A DNA stretch of 64,000 bases from Hymenobacter amundsenii (GCF_002204745.1 NZ_NIRR01000005.1:62001-126000); one strand, 5' to 3'. Positions 17,659 through 27,152 are shown, counted from the stretch's first letter. The notes: generated by a model not told the origin, from the sequence alone. Program-made: numbers and translations.

Positions 17659-18642
17659 ATGAATAACTTCTCCTACCTCCAGGCCGAAAAAGCAAAGGAA
17701 GCTACCGCGGCCAAGCGCGACGACAAATCGGCGGCCTTCATTGCCGGCGGTACCACGCTGCTTGATCTGATGAAGCTGAACGTGGAAAACCACGACCAGC
17801 TCATTGATGTGAACATGCTGCCCTTTCGGGGTATTGAAATGAACAAAAACGGGTTGCGCATCGGAGCCCTGGAGCGCATGAGCGACGTGGGTGAGCACCC
17901 GCTGGTGGTGCAGAACTTTCCGGCTGTGTCGCAGTCGCTGCTGCTGGCGGCTTCGGCCCAGTTGCGCAACATGGCCAGCATTGGAGGCAATGTGCTGCAA
18001 CGCACCCGCTGCGGCTACTTCCGCGACACCGCTTTCCCCTGCAACAAGCGCGAGCCCGGCACCGGCTGCCCCGCCCTGGAGGGCGACCACCGCAATCTGG
18101 CCATCCTCGGTACCAGTGAAACCTGCATTGCCACCAGCTACCCCGGCGACCTAGCCGTGGCCCTCACCGCCCTCGACGCCGTGCTGACGCTGGAAAACGC
18201 CAAGGGCAAGCAACGCGAGGTGCCCATCACTAAATTCTACCTGCTCCCTGGCACCACGCCCCAGCGCGAAACCGTGCTCGAAGCCGATGAGCTGCTGGTA
18301 GCCGTAACCATTCCGCAAACTGAGGCGGCCCGTAAGTCGATGTACCTGAAGGTGCGCGACCGGGCATCGTACGCCTATGCGCTGGTGTCGGCGGCGGTGG
18401 GGCTGGAAGTGCAGGGGGGGGTTATCCGCTCGGCCAAAGTAGCACTGGGTGGTGTAGGAACTCAGCCCTGGCGCGCGCCCGAAGCCGAGAAGTTGCTGGT
18501 GGGCAAGGCGCCGTCGGAGGCCGTGTTCCGGGCTGCTGCCGAAGCGGCACTGCGCGGAGCCAAGCCCCGGGAGCACAACGCTTTCAAAGTAGAAATGGCG
18601 CAGAACACGCTGGTACGGGCCTTAAGTGAGGTAGCTGCCTGA
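17659..18642 (+). CDS. paoB: Aldehyde oxidoreductase, FAD subunit (PaoB/YagS-like)
   Basis: A 327-residue FAD-binding subunit of the molybdopterin dehydrogenase family, with the flavin loop AFIAGGTTLLDLMKL near residues 27-41 and ASIGGNVLQRTRC. Cysteines at about 118, 128, 137 and 156 (RTRC, FPCNKR, GTGC, SETC) match the extra 4Fe-4S cluster known in PaoB/YagS and absent from plain CoxM subunits. It transfers electrons from the iron-sulfur clusters to the final acceptor. It follows paoA by 73 bp. The gap to paoC holds a 145-bp inverted repeat, unusual inside an operon. Confidence 0.92.
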   Translation: MNNFSYLQAEKAKEATAAKRDDKSAAFIAGGTTLLDLMKLNVENHDQLIDVNMLPFRGIEMNKNGLRIGALERMSDVGEHPLVVQNFPAVSQSLLLAASAQLRNMASIGGNVLQRTRCGYFRDTAFPCNKREPGTGCPALEGDHRNLAILGTSETCIATSYPGDLAVALTALDAVLTLENAKGKQREVPITKFYLLPGTTPQRETVLEADELLVAVTIPQTEAARKSMYLKVRDRASYAYALVSAAVGLEVQGGVIRSAKVALGGVGTQPWRAPEAEKLLVGKAPSEAVFRAAAEAALRGAKPREHNAFKVEMAQNTLVRALSEVAA

Positions 18643-18657
18643 GTAGGATAACAGAGC

Positions 18658-18802
18658 GTCATGCTGAGCATGTGGCGCATAGAGCCAGCGACGGAGCGAA
18701 GTCGAAGCATCTCTACTGCTTCGTTGGGCCGCTGACTAATCGGCAGCGTTACCATTGCGGTAGAGATGCTTCGACTTCGCCTCCGGCTGCGCTCAGCATG
18801 AC
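18658..18802. repeat. Family A inverted repeat, copy 2, inside the pao operon
   Basis: Outer arms GTCATGCTGAGC / GCTCAGCATGAC and inner arms CGAAGTCGAAGCATCTCTAC / GTAGAGATGCTTCGACTTCG pair, with different bulges on the two sides (left side GCGCATAGAGCCAGCGACGG, right side CCTCCGGCTGC). It starts 15 bp after the paoB stop and ends 18 bp before the paoC ATG. Confidence 0.88.
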
Positions 18803-18820
18803 GGACAACCATACAACATC

Positions 18821-21166
18821 ATGGATATGACCAGCAATACTTCCAACCAGAAAGAAAACGCGCCCACCAACGTAGTCGGCAAACCAATGGACCGCGTGGA
18901 CGGCCCAGCCAAGGTAACCGGCGCAGCCCGCTACTCGGCCGAAATAAGCGTGCCCGGCACGGTGTACGGCGTGCTCAAAACCAGCACCATCGCCAAGGGC
19001 CGCATCACCAACATCGACACCTCGCGGGCGGCCAAGGAGCCGGGCATCCTCAACATCTTCACCCACCAAAACCTGCCCAAGCCGGCTAAAACGCCCAAGC
19101 AGGTAGAGAAGTGGCGGGCGGCCCAAAGCTACCTGCCCATGCAGGACGACCAGGTGCAGTACGCCGGTCAGCCAGTTGCCCTGGTGGTAGCGGCCACGCT
19201 GGAGGCGGCTACCCAGGCGGCGGCGCTTATTAAGGTCACTTACCAGGCCGACGCGCCCATCGACTCCTACCACGACCCCAAGGCGGAGCTATTCGACCCC
19301 CAGAAAATTCAGCAGGGCAAGAAGGACAGCCACGTGGTGCGCGGCAACCCTAAGCAGGCCTACGACGGGGCCGCCATCAAGCACGAGGCCACCTACGTGC
19401 ACGCCATCAACCACCACAGCCCCATGGAGCCCGCCGCCACGCTGGCCGTGTGGGAGGGCACCGATAAGCTGACGGTGTACGAGTCGAGCCAGAACGTGAC
19501 CATGCACCAGGGTGCGCTGGCCGACCTGCTGGGCATGCCCCGGGAGCAGATCCGGGTAGTGACCAAGTACATCGGGGGTGGTTTCGGCTGCAAGGGCTCG
19601 TTCTGGCCCCACACCATTCTCACGGTGCTGGCCGCCAAGGCCGTGAACCGGCCGGTGAAGCTGGCTCTCACCCGCCAGCAGATGTTTACCGGCGTCGGCC
19701 ACCGCGAAGACCAGGAGCAGACCCTTCAGCTAGGTGCTACGACCGATGGTAAACTGGTGTCGATAGTACACTCGAAGAAGGCCACTACCTCGCCCTGGGA
19801 CAACTACACCGAGTCGAACGGCAAGATCATGGACATGCTCTATGCCTGCCCCAACTATTCGACTACCTACGAGTTGGCCCGGGCCAACGTGATGACCTCG
19901 GTGTGGATGCGCGCACCCGGTGAGGCCCCCGGCTCGTTTGCGCTGGAGTCGTCGATGGACGATCTGGCCAACCAGCTCAACATCGACCCGCTCGAAATCC
20001 GCCTCCGCAATTACGCCGACCACGATTACAGCAACGACAAGCCTTGGAGCAGCAAGAGCCTGAAGCAGTGCTATACCCGCGGCGCCGAGCTGTTCGGCTG
20101 GGACAAGCGCAACGCCAAGCCCGGCCAGAACCGTAAGGGCCGCATGCTGGTGGGCCACGGCATGGCTTCGGCCACCTACCCCGTGCACAGCTCCCAGGGC
20201 ACGGCTCGGGTCCGCCTGTTTGCGGATGGCCACGCCGTAGTAGAGGCCGGCGCCACCGACCTGGGCACCGGCACCTACACCGTTATGACCCAGGTTTCGG
20301 CTGATGCGCTCGGGTTGCCGCCCGAGAAAATCCGCTTTGAATTAGGCGACACCCGCCTGCCCACGGCCCCCGGCTCGGGCGGCTCGGTGGCGGCCGGCAC
20401 CGTGGCCTCGTCCATCATGGCCGCCGCCGAAGACGTGTGGGATAAAGTGGTGAAGATGGCGGTGGCCGATAAGAAGTCGCCCCTCTACAAGGCCAAACCC
20501 ACCGACGTGAAAGTGGAGCTGGGCCGCATGTTCCTCGCCAAAGACCCCAAGAAGGGCGAAACGCTGCTGGCCGCCCTCGGCCGCAACGGCCAGCCCGATA
20601 TTGAGGGCAGCGGCACCGGTAAATACGGCGCGGGCTATGAGGAAAAGAACTTCGGCCAGAACGGGGCCGACCCCAACAACGATAACAAGGAGAAGAAAAC
20701 CGGTGGCCACTCCATGCACTCGTTCGGGGCGCACTTCTGCGAGGTGGAAGTGGATCCCGACCTAGGCACGGTGCGCATCACCCGCTGGGTGGGCGTGCAC
20801 GGCGTGGGCACGGTGCTCAACCTGAAAACTGCCACCAGCCAGATGATGGGCGGGGCCATTTACGGTATCGGCGCGGCCCTGATGGAGGACACCTTCCGCG
20901 ACCCCAACTACGCCCGCTACACCAACGCCGACCTGGCCGGCTACCACGTGCCCGTCAACGCCGATATCCCCAACATCCAGGTAGAATTCGTGCCCGAAAC
21001 CGACCCCTACATCAACTATCTGGGCGTAAAAGGCATCGGCGAGCTGGGTATGGTGGGCGTGGCCGCGGCCGTGGGCAACGCCATCTTCAACGCCACCGGC
21101 CGCCGTATGCGCAGCCTCCCCATCACGCCCGATAAGGTGCTGGAGGCGTTGCGCCAGCCGGCGTAA
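18821..21166 (+). CDS. paoC: Aldehyde oxidoreductase, molybdopterin subunit (PaoC/YagR-like)
   Basis: A 781-residue large subunit of the xanthine oxidase family. It begins with the typical MDRVDGPAKVTGAARYSAEI domain, then has the cofactor-binding segments TKYIGGGFGCKGSFWP, WMRAPGEAPGSFALES and the C-terminal GIGELGMVGVAAAVGNAI, whose Glu (about residue 741) is the conserved catalytic base. It oxidises aldehydes at a molybdenum centre, probably the MCD form made by MocA. No Tat signal of its own; it would travel with PaoA. Substrate range cannot be read from sequence. A strong hairpin ends the operon at 21214. Confidence 0.92.
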   Translation: MDMTSNTSNQKENAPTNVVGKPMDRVDGPAKVTGAARYSAEISVPGTVYGVLKTSTIAKGRITNIDTSRAAKEPGILNIFTHQNLPKPAKTPKQVEKWRAAQSYLPMQDDQVQYAGQPVALVVAATLEAATQAAALIKVTYQADAPIDSYHDPKAELFDPQKIQQGKKDSHVVRGNPKQAYDGAAIKHEATYVHAINHHSPMEPAATLAVWEGTDKLTVYESSQNVTMHQGALADLLGMPREQIRVVTKYIGGGFGCKGSFWPHTILTVLAAKAVNRPVKLALTRQQMFTGVGHREDQEQTLQLGATTDGKLVSIVHSKKATTSPWDNYTESNGKIMDMLYACPNYSTTYELARANVMTSVWMRAPGEAPGSFALESSMDDLANQLNIDPLEIRLRNYADHDYSNDKPWSSKSLKQCYTRGAELFGWDKRNAKPGQNRKGRMLVGHGMASATYPVHSSQGTARVRLFADGHAVVEAGATDLGTGTYTVMTQVSADALGLPPEKIRFELGDTRLPTAPGSGGSVAAGTVASSIMAAAEDVWDKVVKMAVADKKSPLYKAKPTDVKVELGRMFLAKDPKKGETLLAALGRNGQPDIEGSGTGKYGAGYEEKNFGQNGADPNNDNKEKKTGGHSMHSFGAHFCEVEVDPDLGTVRITRWVGVHGVGTVLNLKTATSQMMGGAIYGIGAALMEDTFRDPNYARYTNADLAGYHVPVNADIPNIQVEFVPETDPYINYLGVKGIGELGMVGVAAAVGNAIFNATGRRMRSLPITPDKVLEALRQPA

Positions 21167-21213
21167 CAAGAGCAGCTAAACAGGGTTTCCATGAGCAGTT
21201 GGAGGCCGCCTTT

Positions 21214-21268
21214 GCTAACAAACGGAAAGACCGTTGCCAAACTGGCAGCGGTCTTTCCGTTTGTTAGC
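21214..21268. terminator. Bidirectional terminator between paoC and the NmrA gene
   Basis: GCTAACAAACGGAAAGACCG pairs over 20 bp with CGGTCTTTCCGTTTGTTAGC; the inner TGCCA/TGGCA extends the stem after one mismatch. It lies 48 bp after the paoC stop and 60 bp beyond the convergent NmrA-family stop. Confidence 0.75.
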
Positions 21269-21328
21269 AGGCTTGCGCAACGAGGAGTTGAGGGCTTGCT
21301 GCGTTGCGGCCCGCAGGCATATTACACC

Positions 21329-22210
21329 CTAAAAAGCCGCTGCGAATTCCTGGGCGAAATCCTCCAGCTTCACCTGACCCATGGCGGGCTTGTGCTGTTC
21401 GTAATCCTCGCCCAGCTTCCCACTGCCGATGCTGGCGTAGATGTCCGCAATTTCGGATGCGCGGTCGGGCGGTACGCCGTTTACTACCAGGTTTTCCCGC
21501 ATCTGCTCATTCGTAAATGCTACCCACCGCAGGTCGGGCTGCCCAACAGCGGCTCCCAAAACCTGCGCTACCTCGTCGGCCGTACGTTCGTCGCTGGCCA
21601 CGTAGCGGACTGTTTGGTTGGTTGTTAAGTAAGGTTGGGCCAACTCTTCGGCGGCGGCAGTGGCAATGTCCAGGGGATGGACGAAGGCCACCCGAGTAGT
21701 GCCGGGGTAGTTAACGCCGATTATACCTTGCGCTTTAATCAGGCCTGCGAAGCTGTTCATGTTGGTGTAGAAGGAGGTCGGCCGCAGGTGCGTGAGGTCC
21801 AGGCCGGGCACGGTCTTCAGAATCATTTCCACATCGTGGGTGCCTAGAATGCCGCCGGTGCCCTCTGCCAGATGGGCGCCCCAGCTGCTGAGCTGCACCA
21901 CCCGCCGCACCCCCGACTGCTTAATAGCCCGGGCATAGTGACGCCCGATGCGCTGGTGGTACGCCCGCGAATCGGGCTCCTGGAAGCTGGGCGGCACCAT
22001 CAGGTACACTGCATCGGCTCCTTCAAACGTGCGGGCCAGAAATTCGGGGTCATCGACTGAGCCGATGGCGGCGGTGGCTCCCAGGGCCTCAATGGCGGGT
22101 CGCCGCTCGGTTTGGCGGCTGATGATAGTAACGGCATGGCCCTGCCGGACCAGCGAAGTAGCCAGGGGCTGGCTGATGTTCCCGAGGGAACCAGTGAGGA
22201 TAATTTTCAT
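21329..22210 (-). CDS. NAD(P)-binding NmrA/QOR-like protein
   Basis: A 293-residue atypical short-chain dehydrogenase-like protein. It opens with a Rossmann motif MKIILTGSLGNISQPLATSL, followed by DAVYLMVPPSFQEPDSR and VVQLSSWGAH. Members such as NmrA, QorB and azoreductase-like proteins bind NAD(P) and act as redox sensors or quinone reductases. I take the ATG at 22210 because it places the Rossmann strand at the N-terminus. It is 76 bp downstream of an AraC-family gene on the same strand, so the pair is likely co-transcribed. Confidence 0.85.
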   Translation of the reverse strand: MKIILTGSLGNISQPLATSLVRQGHAVTIISRQTERRPAIEALGATAAIGSVDDPEFLARTFEGADAVYLMVPPSFQEPDSRAYHQRIGRHYARAIKQSGVRRVVQLSSWGAHLAEGTGGILGTHDVEMILKTVPGLDLTHLRPTSFYTNMNSFAGLIKAQGIIGVNYPGTTRVAFVHPLDIATAAAEELAQPYLTTNQTVRYVASDERTADEVAQVLGAAVGQPDLRWVAFTNEQMRENLVVNGVPPDRASEIADIYASIGSGKLGEDYEQHKPAMGQVKLEDFAQEFAAAF

Positions 22211-22286
22211 AGCCCAAAGGTCCTGCATGGGCGCTGGCCGCAGAAGGGCCAAACGGCGGGAATAGTGGGCTCAAGTGCGGCAAGTG

Positions 22287-23159
22287 CTAGGCCCAGCGTT
22301 GCCGGTAACCCGCCGGCGACACGCCGGCACTGCGCCGAAAAAACCGGCCAAACGTCGATTGGTCGGCGAAGTGCAGCGTTTCCGCAATCTGGGCAACGGT
22401 CAGGGCCGGGTTCTGGAGCAGCACGTGCGCCTCCAGCACCACGGCTTCCGCCAGCCACTCCGCGGCGCGCTTGCCGGTAACTTCCTTCACGGTTTCGGCC
22501 AGGTGCTTGGTCGTGATGCAGAGCTTATCGGCATAGAAAGCGAGGCTACGCTCGGTGGCGTAGTGGCTGTTAACCAGCTGCTTGAATTCGGCCGTAATTA
22601 GCTGGCTGCGCGTGCGAATGATGTTCGACGGAGTGTGCTGCGCGCTGTAAATAGGGGCCAGTTCGTGGAGCAGAATATGAAGCAGGCTGCGCAAAATTTC
22701 CTCCTGGTAGGCGTGGGGCTCGTGGCATTTCTGCTCGATGGCCAGCAGCAGGCCGCTCAGGCGCTTGGCGGCAGCGGGTGGCAACTGCAAAACATGCGTG
22801 GCGTCGCGCTCAAAAAAAGCGAAGTTATCGGGGTTGAAGCTGCCGCTGCCCGAAATGAATTCCTTGGTGAAAAAGATGCTCAGCGCGTCCATATCCGCCG
22901 CCATAGCGGGCCACTGCTTGATGACGTGGGGCGATAAAACCATCAGCGAACCGGGCTCGACGACGTACGACTCCAGGTTGACGTTGAGGCGGGCGCGACC
23001 CTCCCGGCAAAGGCCGATTTTGTAATAGTTGCTCCGATACGGCCGGTCGATGGGCAGGTGGGGCACTGCGGAATCTGGCCCCAGAAAGAAAAAAGCCGCC
23101 GGTTTTTCCGCTGGTTCTTGCAGAGCCGCCAACTGGTAGGTGGGAACACGGATTGACAT
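22287..23159 (-). CDS. AraC-family transcriptional regulator
   Basis: A 290-residue regulator. The N-terminal two thirds look like a cupin-type ligand-binding domain (YYKIGLCREGRARLNVNLES, PGSLMVLSPHVIKQW). The C-terminal AraC/XylS domain has both helix-turn-helices: LAFYADKLCITTKHLAETVKE and ALTVAQIAETLHFADQSTFG, ending in FFRRSAGVSPAGYRQRW. It probably controls the adjacent NmrA-like gene and may control the divergent xdhC gene. Ligand unknown. Confidence 0.88.
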   Translation of the reverse strand: MSIRVPTYQLAALQEPAEKPAAFFFLGPDSAVPHLPIDRPYRSNYYKIGLCREGRARLNVNLESYVVEPGSLMVLSPHVIKQWPAMAADMDALSIFFTKEFISGSGSFNPDNFAFFERDATHVLQLPPAAAKRLSGLLLAIEQKCHEPHAYQEEILRSLLHILLHELAPIYSAQHTPSNIIRTRSQLITAEFKQLVNSHYATERSLAFYADKLCITTKHLAETVKEVTGKRAAEWLAEAVVLEAHVLLQNPALTVAQIAETLHFADQSTFGRFFRRSAGVSPAGYRQRWA

Positions 23160-23359
23160 GGCGCAGAAGGACGCAAAGAAAGAAAGAGGAGGCTAAAAGG
23201 TAAGTAGGAAAGCTGGAAACAGAATAGAAGCGGCTGGGGGCTGCCGCTTTTCTACTTGGCACGTTGTCGTCGCCAAGGAAACCACGGCGATGAGCTGGTG
23301 GTTTATGGAACCCCGCCCCATTGCCAGGCGTACTGCCTTATGCTAATCTCACTCAACTT

Positions 23360-24550
23360 ATGACCGAACTTCAACGCCTGCTGCAAGCCTACGACGAACA
23401 CCGCGCCGCCGGCCGGGCCTGCGCCCTGGCTTCGGTGGTAGATGTGGCTGGCTCGGCCTACCGCCGCCCCGGCGCCCGGATGCTGGTCACCGACGAAGGC
23501 CGCCTGACCGGGGCCATCAGCGGGGGCTGCCTCGAAGGCGACGCCCGCCAGCGTGCGCGCCGCGTAATCCGGCAGGGCCGCCCCACGGTGGTCACCTACG
23601 ATTCTACTGACCCCGACGACGACCTGCAATTCGGGGCCGCGCTGGGCTGCCAGGGTGTTGTGCAGATTCTGCTCGAACCCCTCGACTTCCAGAATTCCGA
23701 TAATCCCGTGGAACTGTTGCGCCGCTGGGCCGGGGGCGTGGAAGCGCCCGCCGTCATCGTAACCCTATTCAGCACGGCTGGGCCGGATTCCGGGGTGCGG
23801 GTAGGGGAGCGGCTGTTGCTGCTGGCCGACGGCACCGTGGAAAGCACCGTGCCCGCCCACGCCGCTCTGTACGGCCAGCTGCTTGCCGATGCCCGCACCG
23901 CGCTGGCGGCCGGTCAGCCCGCCACTCGTCACTACCCGGTGGGTAGCAGCGTGGTGCGGGTGAGCCTGGAAATCCTGCGCCCGCCCGTGCGCCTGACCGT
24001 ATACGGAGCCGGTAATGATGTGCAGCCGTTGGTCCGCCTGGCTGCCGGCCTTGGCTGGCGGGTGCGGGTGGTGGATGGCCGCCCGGTTCAGGCCGCCGCA
24101 AACCGCTTCCCGGAGGCCGACGAAGTGCGGGTGCTGCCATTGGCCCAGATAGAAGGGCAACCACATGATGGCAGCTTCGCGTTGCTGATGACCCACAACT
24201 ACTACTACGATCTGGCCGTGTTGCGCCACCTGCTGCCCGACTCTAGCACCACGTATATCGGGTTGCTGGGGCCGCGCAAGAAGTATGAACGCCTGCTTGA
24301 AGAGCTCACCCAGGACTTCTCCGACGCCGCCCCACGCTTGCAGGGCCGCATCCACAGCCCTATCGGCCTGAACCTGGGAGCCGAAACCCCCGAGGAAATA
24401 GCCCTGTCGGTCGTGGCCGAAATCCAGGCAGTCCTCACCGGCCGCCCCGCCGGCTTCCTCCGCGACTCGCCCCACCCCATCCACCCGCCTCTGCGCTCCG
24501 ATGGTCCTCTGATACCTGAGGGGCGGGTGGATGCCACCTGTGAACTGTAG
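23360..24550 (+). CDS. XdhC/CoxI-family molybdenum cofactor insertion protein
   Basis: A 396-residue protein with an N-terminal XdhC_CoxI segment (ALASVVDVAGSAYRRPGARM, AISGGCLEGDARQRARRVI, LQFGAALGCQGVVQILLEPL) and a C-terminal Rossmann domain (LTVYGAGNDVQPLVRLAAGL, LMTHNYYYDLAVLRHLL, YIGLLGPRKKYERLLEEL). XdhC proteins bind and modify the molybdenum cofactor and deliver it to xanthine-oxidase-family apoenzymes, here most plausibly PaoC 2 kb away; it would be the counterpart of PaoD. It is divergent from the AraC regulator. ATG 23360 is preferred over upstream in-frame codons. Confidence 0.9.
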   Translation: MTELQRLLQAYDEHRAAGRACALASVVDVAGSAYRRPGARMLVTDEGRLTGAISGGCLEGDARQRARRVIRQGRPTVVTYDSTDPDDDLQFGAALGCQGVVQILLEPLDFQNSDNPVELLRRWAGGVEAPAVIVTLFSTAGPDSGVRVGERLLLLADGTVESTVPAHAALYGQLLADARTALAAGQPATRHYPVGSSVVRVSLEILRPPVRLTVYGAGNDVQPLVRLAAGLGWRVRVVDGRPVQAAANRFPEADEVRVLPLAQIEGQPHDGSFALLMTHNYYYDLAVLRHLLPDSSTTYIGLLGPRKKYERLLEELTQDFSDAAPRLQGRIHSPIGLNLGAETPEEIALSVVAEIQAVLTGRPAGFLRDSPHPIHPPLRSDGPLIPEGRVDATCEL

Positions 24551-24845
24551 GTCCCGACCGGACTCACCCCAGGAAAATATTTCGACCCACGGGAAAAAAT
24601 ATCGTTGTTTTTTATCCGGGTTACGGTAGGAAAAGACCGCCAAGGAAAAGTGAACGAGTTGGTAGAACGACTCCGTTAGGAGTGTGTGGTAAGCGTATAG
24701 AATACGGTAACGCGCAGATTGCGAGCGGAATGGCTGGGTTGCTTTTGTGGATAAAAAGAAGATAGTTTGACTATTAGTCGACACTGAAACAGCCATCTGT
24801 TCCAGCCGGCCTCGTTCTATTTTCCACCACTTTCCTACCCATCCT

Positions 24846-26288
24846 ATGAAAACATTTCTTACCTGTTTGCTGAGCACTTTGCTGCTGAGCTTACTGAGCC
24901 TGCCACTGGTCCGGGCCCAATCTTATCAACTGGTGTGGGCCGACGAATTCAACAACGGCATCGGACCCGATTGGCGCTTTGAAACCGGTAACAACAACGG
25001 CTGGGGTAACAACGAGCGGCAGTATTACCAGGCCGCCAATGCCCGGGCCGTAAACGGCGAGTTGCAGATTACGGCCCGCCGCGAAAACGTGGGCGGTTTC
25101 GCCTACACCTCGGCCCGCATGAAAACCCAGGGCGTACGGGAATTCAAGTACGGCAAGGTGGAGGCCCGCATCAAGATGCCGCAGGGGCAAGGGTTGTGGC
25201 CGGCCTTCTGGATGCTGGGCGGCAACATCGGGCAGGTGGGCTGGCCGGCCTGCGGCGAAATCGACGTTATGGAGCACATCAACGCCGAAAACAAGGTATA
25301 CGGCACCGTGCATTGGGACAATAACGGCCACGCTCAATACAGCGGCAATACCGCTACCTCGCCCCAGAACTACCACGTGTACACCATCGAGTGGGAGCCC
25401 AGCTATATCCGTTGGTTCGTAGACGGTATCAAATACCACGAAATCACCATCGCCAACAACGCTGGCGGTACCGAGGAATTCCAGCGGCCATTTTTCCTGC
25501 TCCTGAACCTGGCCGTGGGTGGCGACTGGCCTGGCCAGACCATTGACAACAGCCGGTTTCCGGCCACTATGTCCGTCGACTACGTGCGCGTGTACCAGCA
25601 AGGTGTCACTCCGGCCTTCAGCCGGCAGCTTGAGGCAGAGGCGGCTAACGTAAACAACGGCATGGTGGTGGAAAACTGCTCGGAAGGCGGCCAGGACATG
25701 GGCTACGTGGACGCTGGCGACTACTTGGTCTGGAACAACATCAACTTCCCTACCTCGGGCACCTACAATATTGAGTACCGCATGGCTAGCGGCGCGGGCG
25801 GCGGCACTATCTCAGCCGATCTGAATGGTGGTAGCATCCAACTGGGCAGCACCACTGTGGGCGGTACCGGCGGCTGGCAGAATTGGACGACGGTGAGTAA
25901 GACCGTGACTATCAACGCCGGGACGTACAACTTCGGCATCTATGCCCAATCCGGCGGCTGGAACCTCAACTGGGTCCGCATCACCCAAGTCGGCAGCAAC
26001 CGCCCGGCAACCATAACGGCTACCGGTAGCGCGTTGGCCGGGCAGTTCCGGGTTTATCCGAACCCCCGCCCCGAAGGAAGTCCGCTCACCATTGAACTGG
26101 CTGATCTCGGCTCCCTGGCGCCAGCCACCGTGCAGCTGCTGGACCTGAGTGGCCGCGAAGTATGGCGGACTACTACCACCCAGGCCCGCGTTAGCGTAGC
26201 TGCCGACCTGCGGCTGAGCGCCGGAACATACCTGGTGCAGGTGACGACGACGGCCGGTAAGTCGGTGCAGAAGGTGGTGATACAATAG
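24846..26288 (+). CDS. Secreted GH16 beta-glucanase with CBM6-like and T9SS sorting domains
   Basis: A 480-residue secreted enzyme. A Sec signal peptide (residues 1-25, ending VRAQ) precedes a GH16 domain starting YQLVWADEFNNGIGPDWRFE; the catalytic motif EIDVME gives nucleophile Glu138 and acid/base Glu143. A beta-sandwich carbohydrate module of CBM6 type covers about residues 260-385 (RQLEAEAANVNNGMVVENCS, GYVDAGDYLVWNNINFP). The tail (FRVYPNPRPEG... to the end) is a type A sorting domain of the type IX system, so the protein should reach the surface. It likely cleaves laminarin-type beta-1,3/1,3-1,4-glucan. It separates xdhC from mocA. Confidence 0.93.
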   Translation: MKTFLTCLLSTLLLSLLSLPLVRAQSYQLVWADEFNNGIGPDWRFETGNNNGWGNNERQYYQAANARAVNGELQITARRENVGGFAYTSARMKTQGVREFKYGKVEARIKMPQGQGLWPAFWMLGGNIGQVGWPACGEIDVMEHINAENKVYGTVHWDNNGHAQYSGNTATSPQNYHVYTIEWEPSYIRWFVDGIKYHEITIANNAGGTEEFQRPFFLLLNLAVGGDWPGQTIDNSRFPATMSVDYVRVYQQGVTPAFSRQLEAEAANVNNGMVVENCSEGGQDMGYVDAGDYLVWNNINFPTSGTYNIEYRMASGAGGGTISADLNGGSIQLGSTTVGGTGGWQNWTTVSKTVTINAGTYNFGIYAQSGGWNLNWVRITQVGSNRPATITATGSALAGQFRVYPNPRPEGSPLTIELADLGSLAPATVQLLDLSGREVWRTTTTQARVSVAADLRLSAGTYLVQVTTTAGKSVQKVVIQ

Positions 26289-26326
26289 GTACTCCCGCCG
26301 TATTGCCAATGCCCGGCTGGGCGCTG

Positions 26327-26370
26327 AATTTCCTAGCTGGGATACCGCACGGTATCCCAGCTAGGAAATT
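26327..26370. terminator. Perfect 21-bp-arm hairpin after the GH16 gene
   Basis: AATTTCCTAGCTGGGATACCG and CGGTATCCCAGCTAGGAAATT are perfect reverse complements with a 2-nt loop, 38 bp after the GH16 stop. There is no U tract, so termination is inferred from position and stem strength. Confidence 0.7.
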
Positions 26371-26455
26371 CTCAATTTAGCAGCTGCTGGCCCCGGCAGG
26401 AAAACTCCGGCCGGGAGGTAGTTATCAGGACCTGTTACCACCCGTTGTCTGCCTT

Positions 26456-27058
26456 ATGCCCGCTGTTATCCTTCTGGCCGCCGGCTCCTCGTCCCGCCTC
26501 GGCCGCCCCAAGCAACTGCTGGTTTTCCAGGGCCAAACCCTACTGCGCCGGGCTGCCGAAACGGCCGTGACGGCGGCAGCTGGGGCCGCGGTAATAGTAG
26601 TAACCGGGGCGCGGCACGAGGAATTGCTGCCGGAGCTGACGGGCCTGCCGGTGCGGGTGGTGCGGTGTGCCGGGTGGGAGCGGGGCATGGGCGCGTCGCT
26701 CAAAACCGGGCTGGCGGCATTGGAATCCGCTGCCGCGCCGGCCGCCGTTATCGTGCTCCTCTGCGACCAGCCCCACGTAACGCCCGCGCTGCTGGGGCAA
26801 CTGGCCACAACACACGCCGCCACCGGCCAGCCCATCGTGGCCAGTGCCTACGCCGGGGTGTCGGGCGTGCCCGTTCTGTTCGGGGTGCAAGTGCTGCCGT
26901 TGCTCCGCCAGCTACCCGATTCTGCCGGGGCTGCCGCGCTGCTCAAGCACCACCCAGAGCTGGTCGCTACGGTGCCGTTTGCGGCCGGCGTGGTGGATGT
27001 GGATACGGAGGCCCAGTACGCGGCCCTGGTGGCGGGGCGAGCCCGAGCAAGTAATTAA
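26456..27058 (+). CDS. mocA: Molybdenum cofactor nucleotidyltransferase (MocA/MobA-like)
   Basis: A 200-residue NTP-transferase. Motifs: ILLAAGSSSRLGRPKQLL (nucleotide-binding LAAGxSxRxGxxK), GWERGMGASLKTGLAAL, VIVLLCDQPHVTPALL and GVSGVPVLFG. This form, without a C-terminal GTP-binding specialisation, fits the CTP-using MocA that makes the MCD cofactor for xanthine-oxidase-family enzymes. It and xdhC together would supply PaoC, though a GH16 gene lies between them. MobA-type function is the alternative. Confidence 0.85.
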   Translation: MPAVILLAAGSSSRLGRPKQLLVFQGQTLLRRAAETAVTAAAGAAVIVVTGARHEELLPELTGLPVRVVRCAGWERGMGASLKTGLAALESAAAPAAVIVLLCDQPHVTPALLGQLATTHAATGQPIVASAYAGVSGVPVLFGVQVLPLLRQLPDSAGAAALLKHHPELVATVPFAAGVVDVDTEAQYAALVAGRARASN

Positions 27059-27120
27059 TTGGCGTTTGGGGCAAGCTCATCCTGACCGGCGGGCTTGGCA
27101 ACAACAAGCGGAAAAACCGT

Positions 27121-27128
27121 TACTTTTC
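27121..27128 (+). promoter_or_regulatory. Possible -7 box for the DUF2254 gene
   Basis: TACTTTTC (one mismatch to TAnnTTTG) lies 24 bp before the ATG, with a TTG at 27095-27097, 23 bp upstream of it. Confidence 0.35.
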
Positions 27129-27152
27129 TGCCTCCTAACTCCATGCCTACCC

